The position numbers and the translations under genes are program-made. A stretch of DNA of 64,000 nt from Onchocerca volvulus (lineage: Eukaryota > Nematoda > Chromadorea > Rhabditida > Onchocercidae): contig HG738138.1 of assembly GCA_000499405.2 (NCBI GenBank), positions 22,771,154 through 22,835,153 on the forward strand, in the 5' to 3' direction. Under the pieces are notes generated by a model. That model had not been told where the DNA came from, made no database searches, and saw only the letters and a program-made list of their open reading frames with translations. Shown here piece by piece: positions 25,701 to 40,700 of the stretch (positions are counted from its first letter, which is position 1; each line of letters starts with the position of its first letter).

Positions 25701-28700
25701 TTTTTATTGCTTATAATTATTATTATTCGAATTTATTGAATTATTTATTATCTTCGATTGTACTTGCATTCTTTACTTGTTATTTAAAAGCAAAATAATC
25801 CTTTTATAAAAAAAATTGTTCGAATAAAAGGAATAACATGAATATGAATAATAATAGTGTAGTGATAACATGATTATGACACAGTAGTATGGTGATAACT
25901 TAATTGTGGTACAATGATACATTGATAAGTATAAATACGACATAATAATATAGTGATAACTATTCTAATAATATGATTATGACATAACAGCATAGTGATA
26001 GCATGATTATGTCGTAACAGTTACAGTAATAGATGTATATCATTATCGTGACTGTTGCCTTTTTGTATAATTATTTGATGACATAGACCTTGTTTCATCG
26101 ACTCTCGAATGTCTAATTGGGTAAGGTAAATACATTGGGTAAGATAATTAGTTTAGCATACTCTCGAGTAGAGCGATAATCCCACCTTTTACACTGATTC
26201 TTGTCTCGACTTTCATCTATCATACCACTGCTAATTTTTGATGACACTTCAGATCGATCTTAAAATTTAGCATCTATTTTCATTAGCAATTATTTCCAAT
26301 TCATCATACATTACATCATCGCGAAGTTAATTATGGCAATTGTTATCCTTTTTTTTTCAAATTCTTGTTTGAAATTTTATGAATTTCTTTTTTTGCCAAC
26401 AACGAATTTGCGTCCATTGCTGGCAATACATGAATTTTTTGACCAAACAATTAATTCGATGAATTTTAAGGTTGAAAGTAAAGCGCTTGTTGAAGTATAT
26501 CCATTGCATATACCGAATGAGCAACGATCATTACGACCACCTGAACAGTACCAGAAATTTTATCCGGTAGATAATATTTACGAACAACCTGACCAATTGC
26601 AACAACAGGTTAGATTCTTAGTTTATTAAAATTTTTATGTCAAAAAATTGCAACGGTTAATTTATTTTTCCGAGATCAAACTTGATTATTTTATTCATAA
26701 TAATTTAAAGCTTCACTTTTTTTTTTGATCAAAAATTATTTTTATATTTTGTTATGTAAGTTTGAAATGGCGCTGGAAATGAAGGCTTCATGTGTTTGAC
26801 ATTTTGGTATTCTTTGCTGTAAATCTGAATTCATTTTTAGGCTGATAATTAATTTAATTCTTGACATATTCGATTTGTCTAGGACATTTTATACTCAATA
26901 GTTTTTCCAAATGTCACGATCCTGTGAGATGACGATCAAAAGATAAAGACCAAAATTAGCTGAAAAAAAAAAAAAAACATTGAAAGTGATAATCAGCATT
27001 GCTTACTGGGTCACTTTACGGAATTAGCAAGAATTTCTTCTTTTGCTGCAAAGTTCAAAGTTCAGCGCTCCAACGATCTATTCAAACCGCTCTAAATGCA
27101 ATGACTAAAAATATTTGTGAATCTTCTTTTGGTTACCGTAAGAAAAATAAGTGTTCCAAATTTCCAGCTTGATATTTGCCGATTGTTATTGCAACGGAAT
27201 AGATGAAAAAGTAAAGAGAATTGTCCTGCATAGAGAAATTTTCTAAAGCTTTAGATATTCCTGAATTTTCCATAGATAATTTCTTAAATTTCTTATTTTA
27301 AACAATTATGCTAAGATGATTTAATAGTTTGTCTCAAAAATGAAGCAGAATGGTGTAAGTAATAGATTTATTGAAGAAATAAGATTATTGAACTTTCATC
27401 ATTTATTTTAAACTTATTGAAAAACTTTAAAATGAATAAATATCGATAAGACAAAAATTGGTTCATTTAAATATAGTTATTGTAATCAAACATTTTATTG
27501 TATTTGAAAGAATTGCTAAAGAAATGAAAACTTATCATGAAATGATTATAGAAATTATGACAAACACTAAATGAAATATTCTACTTATTTATTTATTACT
27601 TGTTTATTTATTTTATTTATTATTATTTATTTATTTAATATATGTTTATTGTTTGCTGTGATTTTTCCTAAAATAATGCAATAATTACTTTAGAAATTAT
27701 GATTTTCTCATTATTATCAAATAGAAATGGCCATTGTAAACTTGATAATGCTCTGCATATATTTCAATGATTATCTTAAAATTCCAAAATACTTTTGCTA
27801 CTTTTAGTTCCTATACCATTATTGATCGGGTCGGATCAGATCGAATCCTAATGATTTCAAATTTAGTCAGGAACTAAATTATAGGCGAAAAAAATGATTC
27901 AATTTCATCAAATTAAGAAATAATTTTTTTTTCTGAAATTTAAGATAAAATTTATGATGCAAATTTATGAATCAAAATTCAGCATTATTTCTTTGCTATG
28001 TTAGATTTTACATATTACTACATAGTGTGATGCTGTATTTGCTTTTGTCAAATTTCATTCGAGAATAAATAATCCGGTGCATTGTAAACAATATCATACT
28101 AGTCAAATCAAATCGAATTGTCTTTTTTTTTTTTTTTTTTGATCAATTTGCGATGACTAATTCGTCTATATTTTTTATTTTAAAATTTTACTGGAAATGA
28201 ACAAATTTTTTCAGTTAAATCATTTCAATTATTTGAAAAATTTATTTCTTAGAGTATATAAATTCCAAAATTCAATTTATACTCAAAAAACTATAGTCAA
28301 AAAAATCATTGGATGAATAACAAAAAAATTTGGCAAAGATAATATGAAGTTAGAAATTCATTAAATTAAATTAAATGATGAATTTTTTCATTTTCTTAAA
28401 ATTGATTTTTTCTTGAATTTCATGATTTATCTATTTATTATCGTACTTACTTCTAATTAATGGCTAGCATAATTGGGCTTATTGTAAAGCAAATCATTGG
28501 AAGAGGAGAAAAATGCAAGGAAGCAATGGAAAGAAGAATGAGAGTTGCACTTCTCGAGAAACTTGGCGTTATCGAAAATTTGAAAAAAAAAAAAAAATGG
28601 AAGAAGCGAAAAGCTGAAAAGTGAAGCAAATACAGTAGGAAAAAATTTATTTTAAAAATTGTTTCACAAAAGTTTATTTTATTTTTTTTTTTTTTTTATT

Positions 28701-31700
28701 TTTCAAATACTTCAATTCATTCAATTTTTTTCAGTGGCAAGAAAAAAGTCACAGGCAACAGCAACCAATCAGGCACTTACCGGAGCAGGCATATTACGCT
28801 CAACCAATAACTCCTCAACAGGTTCTACCGTTTTTGATTTGAGCTTTAGGAAATATTTTCCAAATTGGAAGAGTAAAATAAGCCTTCTCGAGAGTTCTCG
28901 AGAGTGCATATACAGGTAAAACATCTTTATCATAGATTATTCGAGTATTCTTGTTGCTGAATATATTTTGAATTGAGTAGCATTTCTTGATTTTTTTGTG
29001 CAGTTTGACTAATCAGCGCGAATTTCTGATCAGAATGAAGATTTAGCAAATTTCGTTGGAAAAATTTGCGGAGGGATTATTTTTACATTCTAATAAATGC
29101 AAAATCTTTAGTTTTGAACTTTTGACCATAGATTTTTAATCATTGAATAATATCTAGAAATTTACGAGTTTTCTTAGTTACTTAAGTATATCAATTACTG
29201 AGTTAAACAATTTTCAGATTTCCCGACATTGCTAAACATCAATCAATTTTATAACATATTATAATTTTTATTATCTTTTTGTTTTCCTTTCACTAATTTT
29301 GATAGCTTAAGTATTAAAATTTTATTATAATAAAATATGATTCCCAAATTTGCAATGATTTTCTCTTTCAGACTTATAGCCGCCCAAAAGTATATTACAC
29401 TGAATTAATCGAGGTGAAATTTCATTTTCAAGTTTTTAATTTTCGATATAAATTTTTGTTTTTTAATTTAAACTATTAGCAAATAGTATTTATTATTTTC
29501 TTTCATTAAAAGATATTTTTTAGAATTTCACATTTAATATGTTTTTAAACTTTTTTTGTGCTTTCTCCAATATCAATTAATTTTTTATGATATCACTTTT
29601 TTTTAGCCTAAAGACGAACGACATTATCAACAATCTATTTATCAGCCTTATCAGACCTATCAAGTAATCCTTTACATTCCATATTACTCAGTTACTTTCT
29701 TCTTTCATAACCTTTCTAGTACTCCTGTTTCAGTTCATTTGCAGTTATTGATTTTTAAAGTTTCAATAATTTTAAACTTTATCTGTGAAATATTCGTTTT
29801 TTAAATACTTCTTGTACATTTTTTATAGCAACAATTTTACGGTCAACTACAACCGGAACAGCAATATCTTGATAAAGTAAGCTTAGTTATGAATTAACTT
29901 TTTCATTATAAAATATAAAATTTAAGCGTTGTTTTACTTGTTAGAACTTTCGGTAAATACTGAGAGATTAAAACAAAAAATGATTTTCCGCTTTTAAACT
30001 TTGATGATTAGTTTCAAAATCATTCGGTTGATTTTAAATTCATGCCACCTAATGAATCAAAATATAAAGTACTAAATTAGGCGAAGTAATATAAAAAATA
30101 ATTTTGTACATATTTTAAAGTTTCTAGCGATCATAGCCAGGAATAATAAAACTTTTCATGAAATCATTTCCGGATCTCAGATTAGAAGAATATTGCTAGT
30201 ATCTAATGAATCGTTGAAAATTTCATTATGATCGTTCGGACATCGAAAACCGGCCATATACTCGTTTATCAGATAATTCTAAGCTAGGAATAAAGATGAA
30301 CGGACTAGAGAACATGGAAGGGACATAGAAGTATACGGTGTAATCATCGAATGATAAGAAAATATGAAGTAAAGCTAAATGAGTGATAGAAATGTAAAAA
30401 AAACATTGAAAAGAAGATTAGTGATAAGCTTTGCATTTTCCCATGGCATAATTTCAAGCATAGCTTAAATCTTTACTTTTCTTTGCTGATTTTTTACTTC
30501 TATTATTCGCCTCAGCATTAAATGAACTGTAAATGATAGTAAATTAAAATGTGTCAATTGCAGTTTGAAGAGCATCGACCTTTCCAACAACGTCCCACTT
30601 ATCAGCTTCCTTCGCCAGCACAGTTGAATTCACAGTTGCAGTATCAACAGCAATACGAGCAACATCATCCACATACACATTTCGATTATATCGAGCAGAA
30701 TCGATACAATCAGAACATGCCTCTCGTTGAACGGATTGCACCTCAGGTAGACACTGTTCACCTGTTTGATTAGTACAGAATGGCACATGATAGCATTGCA
30801 ATGAAATGATTGTTAGTAGTAATCTGTATACCTTCCGGATATACTTATTATTTTTTACCTTCATGTATTGTCACACTCACATTGGTATGTTGTATTGCTT
30901 TTAAAAATCAAGAAGACTTATATTTTTGCTCAGATTTTGAATTTGCAAATCCAATTTTAAACATTTGATTAGAAATTGAATTCAAAAAGAATGGATAGGA
31001 ATGAGAGAGGCTTACTTAGTTTTTCTTTTTTTGCTTAATTCAAAAGAATATGGGGTAAATTTTTGAAAATTTTTGATGTCATTATTACTTTTTTTCACTT
31101 TTCAAATTTGACTTTTCATTCACATTTACTTTCGATAAATCAAATATTATGAACTGACTTTTGATCACTTTTCTATGAAATGATCTTTTATTTTTTTTAT
31201 TAGAGTCAAAAAAAAAAAAAAAAATTACAGCGAAGATTTACTGGTGGTCAGGATTATGCTGCGCAAAATGGACAATCAAGACAGATTGGTCAGAGTGAAA
31301 AACCACCACAATTTAGTAGGATTCCATCTTCTGAAACAGTAAAAGCTGGCGAATCAGTCACATTTGTTGCCAAAGTAAGTCCTGCAGGAGAAATAAAAAC
31401 TGGAAAGCGGAGGAATTTTCGGGAAAGATTCTAATTTATCTATAATCTGAAGAATTTATCTCAGATAATTTCTTGTATCTAATTTCCAAGTTGTTTGGAG
31501 TTTCCACTTAGATTTCCTGAGTAGTAGATACTATTTCAGAAAATTATAAAAACTTTTTTTAACCTTTTTTTGGGCTCTATTTGTTCATATTTCTAGACCA
31601 CAGGTCAGCCGGTACCAAATCTTAGTTGGTATCGCTCTGATGGCAGTCACATTACAACTGATGGGCGCTATAAAGTTGAAATCTTTAATGATGGTTTGAC

Positions 31701-34700
31701 AAAGCTAACAATCGACAAATGCACAGCTGAGGATAATGATACTTATTTATGCGTTGCAGAAAATGAAGGTGGTGCTGTACAAATACGTTGCTCGCTTAAT
31801 GTTCTTGGTATGTTGAAATGATGTTAGAACATTAAAAGGCTCAGAGACAGTTTTTAAGCAATACGAAAGATTTTTGTTTAAATGTTGTCATTTGCTTTAT
31901 TATTTTATAAATGCCATTTATTGGATTGTTTTTATAATTTTATTGTGCTCAATGAACTTCCTACTTTCAGAGCAGAAATTGAGTGGTTTGCCTCAATTCG
32001 TTGGTAAATTTCAGTCAGTTACAATTTATGAAGGGGATTCGTTGACACTTTATTGTAAAGCAGTTGGTGCGAAACTTCGAATGAGTTGGTCCAAAGATGG
32101 TACACCACTGAAAAATGGTGGTTCGTTTAGGTAAGTGCTTTGAAACTAACTGAATATGTTGTTATTTCATAGTTATCATTTCCAATTCATTAGCTAACGA
32201 AGAAGTGCGCATGGCTTACTAATGATCATATAGAACAAATTTACTAATTAGTCACAGTTTACTGATTAATATCGTCGTTCTATAATATACTATTATTTGC
32301 ACTTGGCTTTTTCAACTTATTTTTCCTAGAATTTTCAATCCTTTTGTTTTAAAAATATTGGACAAATTTTTTAAATGTCACTATTAATTTCATTATATCA
32401 TTTCACAATTTAAGAATAGACGATAAAGGGAATGGCGAGACAACTTTACAGATTCTTAACGCTAGAATGGCTGATGGTGGCTGGTATCAATGTGATGCCA
32501 CAAATGATTCTGGAACATCCTCGTTGAAAGTGATTTTTCAAGTTTTAAGCTCTTGCAATAAATTAAATAGCATTATGTTATATGATTGAAATTTTTTGAT
32601 TTGAAACTTCGTAATTATTGAAACTTTGTTTCTAAGATTATTTAGAATAATTTTCTATATGCATGTCGGTAACTGAATTTGAATGGAATTAAAATTTTCT
32701 TTTAGGGACGCGTAGTTGTCCAAACTCGCCAGAAATTGGACACAGCTAATCAAGACCAAATTACATTGAGAAAAATTGATCGTCGTATGGCTAGGTATGT
32801 CTAAAGCTAACTAAATAAATAATTTAAAGATTATAACACTAATTGATGTGAGGAAACTTTCCAAATTAAAAAGTTTTCTTTAAATTCAAAGTCCAGTTCT
32901 TAAGAAATTTCAGGTATAGTAGTAAAATGGAAGAAGATATTGACGAGATGCGAATATCTTCCAAACAACCGCCAAAATTTTTGGATACAATTAAAAATTT
33001 AAATTTAATTGAGGGTCAAACTGCTTTGCTTAGCTGTAAATATTCACCACCAGATGATCCGAACTTGAAAATAGCTTGGCTGCTGAATGGAAAGGTAATT
33101 TTCTTAATTTTTTTTTCGTGTCTTTTGATTTAAGCAAAATTTCTGAATTATGAAATAGATCTTGTATTATCTAAAGTTCGCTTTATTTTTTTCGCAATTA
33201 AATTTTCCGATTTAATTTAAATTTCAAGAAAGAATTTCTGAAATTTAAGGCAGTAATAACAAGCTCGCGATTGTCGACAGTAGCAGAAAACGGTTATGCT
33301 GCTTTAGAAATCAATCCCGTTAAAGTATTTGACAAAGGTGAATATACTATAGTGGCTGTAAATACACTTGGTGAAGCGCGACAGTCTGCAACTGTTGATG
33401 TTATAGGTCAGCTGATTTACGTTCGATCTTACAAGTTTTGTTTGGAGTTGTTTTTTAATCGGTTATTTGCGCATCACCCGATTTATCGGGGTGGGATTGT
33501 TTTCCGATAATAGTAAAAAGAAAGATTTATTTATGAGGCAAGCTAAAGCCGACTTTCGGAAGAAATTTGTTTGAAATCTTGTAATTCCCGTGAGTCTTTC
33601 AGGACATCGTAGTGCTCTGGCAGATGCCTCTAATGTTACACTTTATGACCGGTCTCAGATTGACAAAACAGCGGCGAGAATTGCTGAAATGCCAAATTTC
33701 CATACAGAGTTACGATCAATGGAAGTTTTCGATGGCCAGCATGTCCATTTGGAAGCGAAATTTTCACCAGTTGATGATCCCAATATAAAAATCGTGTGGT
33801 TTTTTAATCGAAAGCCGTTGAAGCAAAGTAAGCTACAATAAATCAGAATTTCTTATAAAATATACACCATATTCTTAAGTGTCAAAATTTTTTTTCTTAT
33901 ATAAATACATATGTAAGTACATATTTCAACTTTTTGAATAAATATTTCTATCGTACTAAATCAGAACAAATCTTAGGGATTTATTTAGTTTTGGTAAATA
34001 TCTGATTTTAGGCGATAATGTACGAATGTCTAATCAGTTTGGACTAGTTACATTAGACATTTTGAACATTACACCAGCAGAAGCCGGCAGTTATACATGT
34101 CAACTAGCAAATGAAGTGGGTGTTATGGAATCAACAGCTACCATACTTGTTCAACGTGAGACTTGCCAGATTAATTATCATTAGATTCTTAGATAAAATA
34201 AAGATAAAATTAAATACGCATTAGGACGAAGAATTAAAAAAGACTGAGTTCATGATGTATAGAATTAATGATGAATGCATATTATTTATTTCTTTAAAAA
34301 TTAAAACGCTTAATTATGAAAACAAAAGAGTAAAGAAAATAACCACATTAGCTTGATTTTTTTCTTCATTTTCGATTATTTTTATTCAATTTGACTTTTG
34401 AACTCATATTTTATGCCATTTGCAGCTTATATGAAAGATTTCGAGCAGAGAAATATAGTGGATGTAGAAGATGCGCGTGAATTTCGAAATGAAGTTGATG
34501 CTTCAGATCATGCACCTGTCTTTCTTACAAATGTTTGATTTTATTTATAATTTCAAAGATTTTCTGATACTCAAGTAATTCAACAATGAAGAAGTTAAAA
34601 ATAATACCATTTCTTACTGCCTTCAATACACTTAGTCATCTTATGCAAATCTGTCTTGTCGTAAGGTGTATTCAGTAGCAGATTTCATAACAAATTTTTC

Positions 34701-37700
34701 AGCTCTCAAATTGTCATTGCGATCAAGAGCTTGGAAGTTCGTATTTTGAAGCACGTATTGCACCCGTAAATGATCCCACATTGAAAGTAATTTGGCTGAA
34801 AGATGGGCAACTTCTACCTAATGCTAATAGAATCCAAGTATGCTGTAGATTTCAAGATTTGAAATTTTCGTAATATTTTATGATATGAATCAATTTGTAG
34901 TGAATTATATATGGAGTAATTTATTTGATGCCATATTTGGTGAATCATACATAAAATCTACGACGTTTTAGACATTCAACAACTTTGGTTGCGTATCTTT
35001 AACATTGAATCCGACATATCCGGAAGATGAAGGTATTTATACTTGTGTCTTGAAAAATTTGCGTGGTACAGCTCAAAGTGCAGCTGAACTCACTACAGTG
35101 CATACCACAAGTTTACAACTTGAATCTAAACATGAGCACTCACTAGCGCAGATTGGATATCTTGAGGGACAACAGGTATATCACCTTAAAGAAAGTTTGT
35201 TTAGTTTATACTTTCAAGCTCAAAATTAAATTCCACTTCTTAAAAAAATAAGAGTAAATTCGGAATTTTAACATTTTTTTCAGTTAATGTGTCTTTTTCT
35301 TTTAAATTTTTTAGGTACTTGTAATTTTTAATAATTTCATTTCTTGAATATTTTCATTAAGAATATTTTCATTAATATTTCAAAAAATTTAGTCTCCTTA
35401 CAAATCTTCCGAATTTACTCTTATTTTTTTCATTTTAAATATCAGTTTAGGTTCATATTGGACCCCCATCCGTGGAAAGACCGGAAGAATTTAACAGTAT
35501 GGAACCGCCACGTTTTGCACGTCAATTAGAAAGTCGCATCGAAGTAAATGAGAATGAACCAGTGCATTTCGAAGCACGAATCCAACCTGCAAATGATGTC
35601 AAAATGGTTGTTGAATGGTAATTTTAGCTATTAAGTGAATTGGATTTGCAATAATCTGCATTACCATTGTATTTACTTATTCATAAAAAGATCTATTTTT
35701 TTCCAGCTTGCTCAATTAATTGCATTTCCTATGAATTCGCATTGAATTTAAAATAGTTGTGACATTCTTTTTCACTTTTTCATTATTTATAATTCAAAAG
35801 AAATTGAAATATCATGAAAACGAGGTAAATATTTCTGTCAATTCAGGCTCTACATAATGCTTTATGAAATTGTAACAGATTTCTTTGTTAGTATTCCAAA
35901 TATAATGAACAAGAAGTGCGGATCACATATATTTTTATTTTATTTTGTTGCATGACCATAGATTGTGAACTTTCATTGTACCCCTTTTCATTTTATTTTC
36001 TCAGTTCCGCTGTTCTACTGCATATGGGTTTTTCAATTTTTTATAAGCATTTTCAGGTATCACAATGGCGCTCCTTTACCAGCAGCCCATAGATTGAGAC
36101 CAATGTTCGATTTTGGTTATGTCGCCCTGGATATTCTCTATGCATTTCCTGAAGATTCTGGAATCTATACATTAATTGCTAGGAACGAACTAGGTGAAGT
36201 ACAGTCAAATCTCGAATTGATTGTCAATTCGGAAAAATCTCTTTACCTAGATGCTCATCATCCGGAAGGTAATTAGGAATTTTATCTACTTATTGCGAAA
36301 AGAAAATTTTCAAATTATCTGTGGACCTCGATTTTTTCACTGAATTTAAACTAATTCATGGGTAATTTTTATTTATTTGCAGGACTAGATCGGATTCATG
36401 AATTGGAACAAAGTCGCATTCGTCCACTGGAATATCCAGCTGATCACGAATGTGATCGTGAGCCACGATTCATTGGTGATTTGCATGATTTGGAGTTGAG
36501 TGAAAATGAAAACATTCACTTTGCTTTGAAGGTCCGTAAGTTTTGATACTTGATAAAGTCTTTTGAAATACTAAATTTGAAATGCGATAAGTCCCATTTA
36601 AGTTGGAACCGATGAATGATCCTACAATGAAAGTAGACTGGTACGTTAATGGACGACCACTTTTGGCTAGTTCTCGTGTTCGAACTCAATATGAATTTGG
36701 TTTCTTGACAGCTGACATTCGTGGTGTCATTCCGGAAGATTCTGGAATTTATACTGTAAAAGCAACAAATGCATTAGGTGAAGAAACAAAAGAATGCACA
36801 GTAACTATAAAACGTTAGTTTTACTATTTTTTCTGAATAAAAAGCAAGAAACAATGAAAATAATGGTTGGATCAGTAAAATTAATTCAAGTTTATGAAGT
36901 GTAAAATTAATTGATCAGAAACTAATTAATTTCTAGCACATGCAACTATACTTTCTGAGACACAGCATCAAGAAAGTTTGGGTAAAATTCATCAGATCGA
37001 AAATTTGAATAAATATGGCCGGCAGGAAGTGGAGGATAAAGGTCCACAGGTAACGTGCATTTCAATTTTGAGCAGTCATTCACTTGTGCTTCAAAAGGAA
37101 TTATTTTCATGACATTTTAAAATGATTACGAACGAAATCACATGCTCATCTAAACAGTAAACGATTTGTTATGAAAAATGCGAATTGAGCTATTTCATTT
37201 TTCAAATGCAATTTTGTTTCAAAATTCAATAAATTTATACTTTTTTATGCATCAGCGCATTTTTTAGGGGTTGTAATAAAATTAAGAAATTAGTAAGAAG
37301 TAAGTTGCCATGTAAAACATCGTATGATTACAAAAATATTGGAATTATATAAAGTAATGGTGTCCGACAAGGTCATAATATGTATAGTGCCATTTGTACT
37401 TGTAAGTAATAGTTGAAAATTTGCCATTTAGGAACCACCGTGTTTCGTAAAACCATTGCCTGGAGATATTGGTGAAGTAGAAGAAGGGGAACCGCTTCAT
37501 CTGGAATGCCAAATAACTCCAGTAAATGATAACACTTTACACATTTGTTGGCTAAAAGATGGGAAACCGATTCCGACAGGTTATGTATTCTAATTTATTT
37601 TCAGCGAGTTTCTAGTATCTGTATGATATTCTTCATATTTTCTCCTTTTTACGAATAACTTTATATTGAATCGTTTTACAGGACATAGATTTCGTACCTT

Positions 37701-40700
37701 TCATGATTTTGGCTTTGTTTCTTTGGATATTTTGGATGTCTATGCTGAAGATTCGGGAACATATACGTGCGTTGCAAAAAATGCACTCGGACAAGCAGAC
37801 TCATCCATTAGTTTCACGTGCAGAGGTATCTTTTTATTTTTTATTTTGTCGATTGACATATCATATTATGCACAAATATTGTTTCTAAACAAATAATCAT
37901 TATCAATTCAGACAAAGAACGAATTCTTGGCCAGACACAACATCCAAGCAGTGTTGCTAGAATTCAAGAAATCGAAGCACCAAAGCCAGCTCCACAAGAA
38001 ATCTCGGATGCAATAAAGGAAGTGAGTATAGTTGCTCTCAGTTTGCTGGAAAGATATTAAGGACTTATAGCCAAATGCATTTTGCTCTCTAAATCACTTT
38101 AGATTAACTACATCAGTTTAATTTTGAATTGTGCATAATTGATTAATTTACATTAGTGAAAAAAATTTCGATCGTATGAGATTTAAATCTTCTTATATAC
38201 TATATAGTGTTTTCAGCGAAACCAGTCTCATGCTTTCCTGTTATCATAAGTATTTTCGATATTCTCTTTATAGTAATTTTTGTGGAATGCTGGACTGTCA
38301 GAAACTTTTTGCTTTCTGAAAACTCCATTACTAAATCTATTATCAATAGGCATTTTTGTCAATGAAATTCAGTTTAAATCACAAAGCAAAAAAAAAAAGT
38401 AATTTTTATAGGCACCAAAATTCATCAAGCATATTGGTACTGGTGAGATGATATATGTTACTGAAGGTGACAATGTTTATTTAGGAGCACAAATTACTCC
38501 TGTGGATGACAATTCCTTAACGGTTTGTCTTTTTTTTTTTTTTGGATTATTTATGGCTTACTCTTTTATCGAGAATTGAAACGTCGTAATTCATGCTTCT
38601 AGTTTTTCAAACAGAAAGTAAAAAGTGCTAGGATTCATGTAATCATATCGAAAACTTGGTAGAAAGTTTTTTCTTTTTAGTTTTTCCGGAAGTTTCGAAT
38701 GTTTCTGTTTGTTTTAGTATGAATGGTTTTTAAACGATAGGCCTTTGATGAAAGCTCATCGTTTTGTCCTCAGTTATGATTTCGGATTTATTGCTCTTAA
38801 TATTTTGTATATGTATCCGGAAGATAGTGGTACTTATACTCTGATTGTGAAAAATGCAGCTGGCGAAGCACGATCTGTCGCTGATATCGATTGTAAAGCT
38901 AAAGGAAGCATGGTTTGTATTTCACTATCAAAAATTGATTATTTTTTGTTGTAGAATTTCTTTGTTAATCTTTCAGTTAACAATTTCATCCTTAATCTTA
39001 CAATTATGAAGAGTTATTTGCTAAATATTATATCGTTAAGTCTCATTTCAAATTTCTTTATATTTCGATATTATTTCGATGCAGAAGCAAATTTTTTCAT
39101 TCAGTATATTTAAGAAATAAGTGAAGCAAGTGCTCAATTTCAATACATTTAGATGGATTTAATAAGCAAAACTGTTTGTTATTTTTGTCTAGATTGCAAG
39201 ATATTTTAGAATTTCAAACTCATTTATGCTAACCACGTTTATAATTCAAATTTTCAGATAACGGAATCTTTTCATCCTAATTCAGTACAGCGTATTCGTG
39301 AACTAGAAATGCCGTTGCAGTCACCAGATGAACGTCCGGAAGCACCTCGAATGGCACCACAAATTGTACGAACTCTACCACCACAATTAGATAATGTGCA
39401 TGAAAGTCAAACCCTTCATTTGGAAGCACAAATTTTACCTGTCGATGATAATCAGCTTAAAGTAAGTTATGCAAGAATGCTTTGTAAACAGAGTAGTGAC
39501 AGACAATGAATTGTTTGGGCAGAGAGTAATTCTGCTGAAGGACTAAAATAGAAATAAGGACTAAAAGGAATAAAATACAAATAAGCGATTCTGCTAATAA
39601 AGAAAAAGTAAAAATGACGGCGGGTAGATGAACAATTCAACGACGACATATGAACTCAGATTAGGAATTGCAAAAGACCTTGTACCTTCTTATATCTCCA
39701 CTGAGCACTTATTTGCAAGTTTTCCAAAAAAGGAAATAAACCGAAGAATTGTGAATCTTTCAGAAAAAAAATAAATAAAATATTCAGGTTGAATGGCTTC
39801 ATAACGGGGATCCATTAAAAGCTGGTAGCCGGTATCGCCTGATGAATGATTTCGGTTTCGTATCTTTGGATATTGATTACATCATCGCTGAAGATGCTGG
39901 ATCGTACACATTGCTCATTACAAATCCTGAAGGTGATTTCTAATTTATTTTAATCAGTATTTCTGCATGAGTGTTCTTATGAATAATGCTTATTTCATGT
40001 AGTTAAATTTGACAAAGAATCCAGAATTTCGATCAAGAGGTATTCAAAGTTGGAAACAGCTAAATGAAAAAAAAAAAATAACTGTTTAAATTCAAGTCTT
40101 CCCGATATCTGTGTTGTTGTGACAAGTTCCAGTTTGACAAAGCGAATGTAAAAAATATTTAATTTTATTGTGCTTTAGGTCGTGCTGAAACAAGCACACA
40201 ATTTGATGTAGAACGACTGAAAAATATTTATATGGATACCGAGCATCCTGAGAGTTTGCGACGGATCCGAGAAATTGAAGCAGTACAACCAGCAAAGCCA
40301 TCTGAAGAAGAACTGATACCTGAAATGCCATCTTTTACTCAGCCACTGAATGGTCCTAAAGAAGTACTTAGAGAAGGGCAATCAGTCCATATGGATTGTA
40401 TGGTACAACCAATTAATGATCCTGATTTGAAGGTAGGTTATTATTATTTCTTAATTAGTAAAAATTGCCATCTCAAGAAGCCCAAATTAATTATATAAAT
40501 TCTAACTGGTTTTCAGTTCATTTATTTACAGTTTAATACATATTGATGTGGAGTATATTTCAAAAATCTTTTTTTACTTTTTTATTTCTCCAATTTGAAA
40601 AAGAGATTCTCTTGATGGAAAATATTTACTTTCATATACTTTACAGATTGAATGGTTTCTCAATGGTTACCCAATTATGTTTGGATCACGTATTCGAACT

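Larger units (their letters stand above)
21903..26470 (+). other. ketn-1: Kettin intron 9, 4.6 kb, the longest in the gene
   Basis: Bounded by donor AAG|GTTTGG and acceptor TTTTAAG|GTTGAA. No definite exon was seen inside. It contains a 22-base direct repeat (21926-21947 and 21954-21975), a diverged ~95-base direct repeat (22518-22610 and 22695-22790), a poly-T run (23876-23898), a less AT-rich patch at about 24830-25150 that is open on both strands, and an imperfect tandem repeat at 25856-26015. Its length relative to neighbouring introns leaves room for an internal promoter or alternative exons, which I could not identify. Confidence 0.7.
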
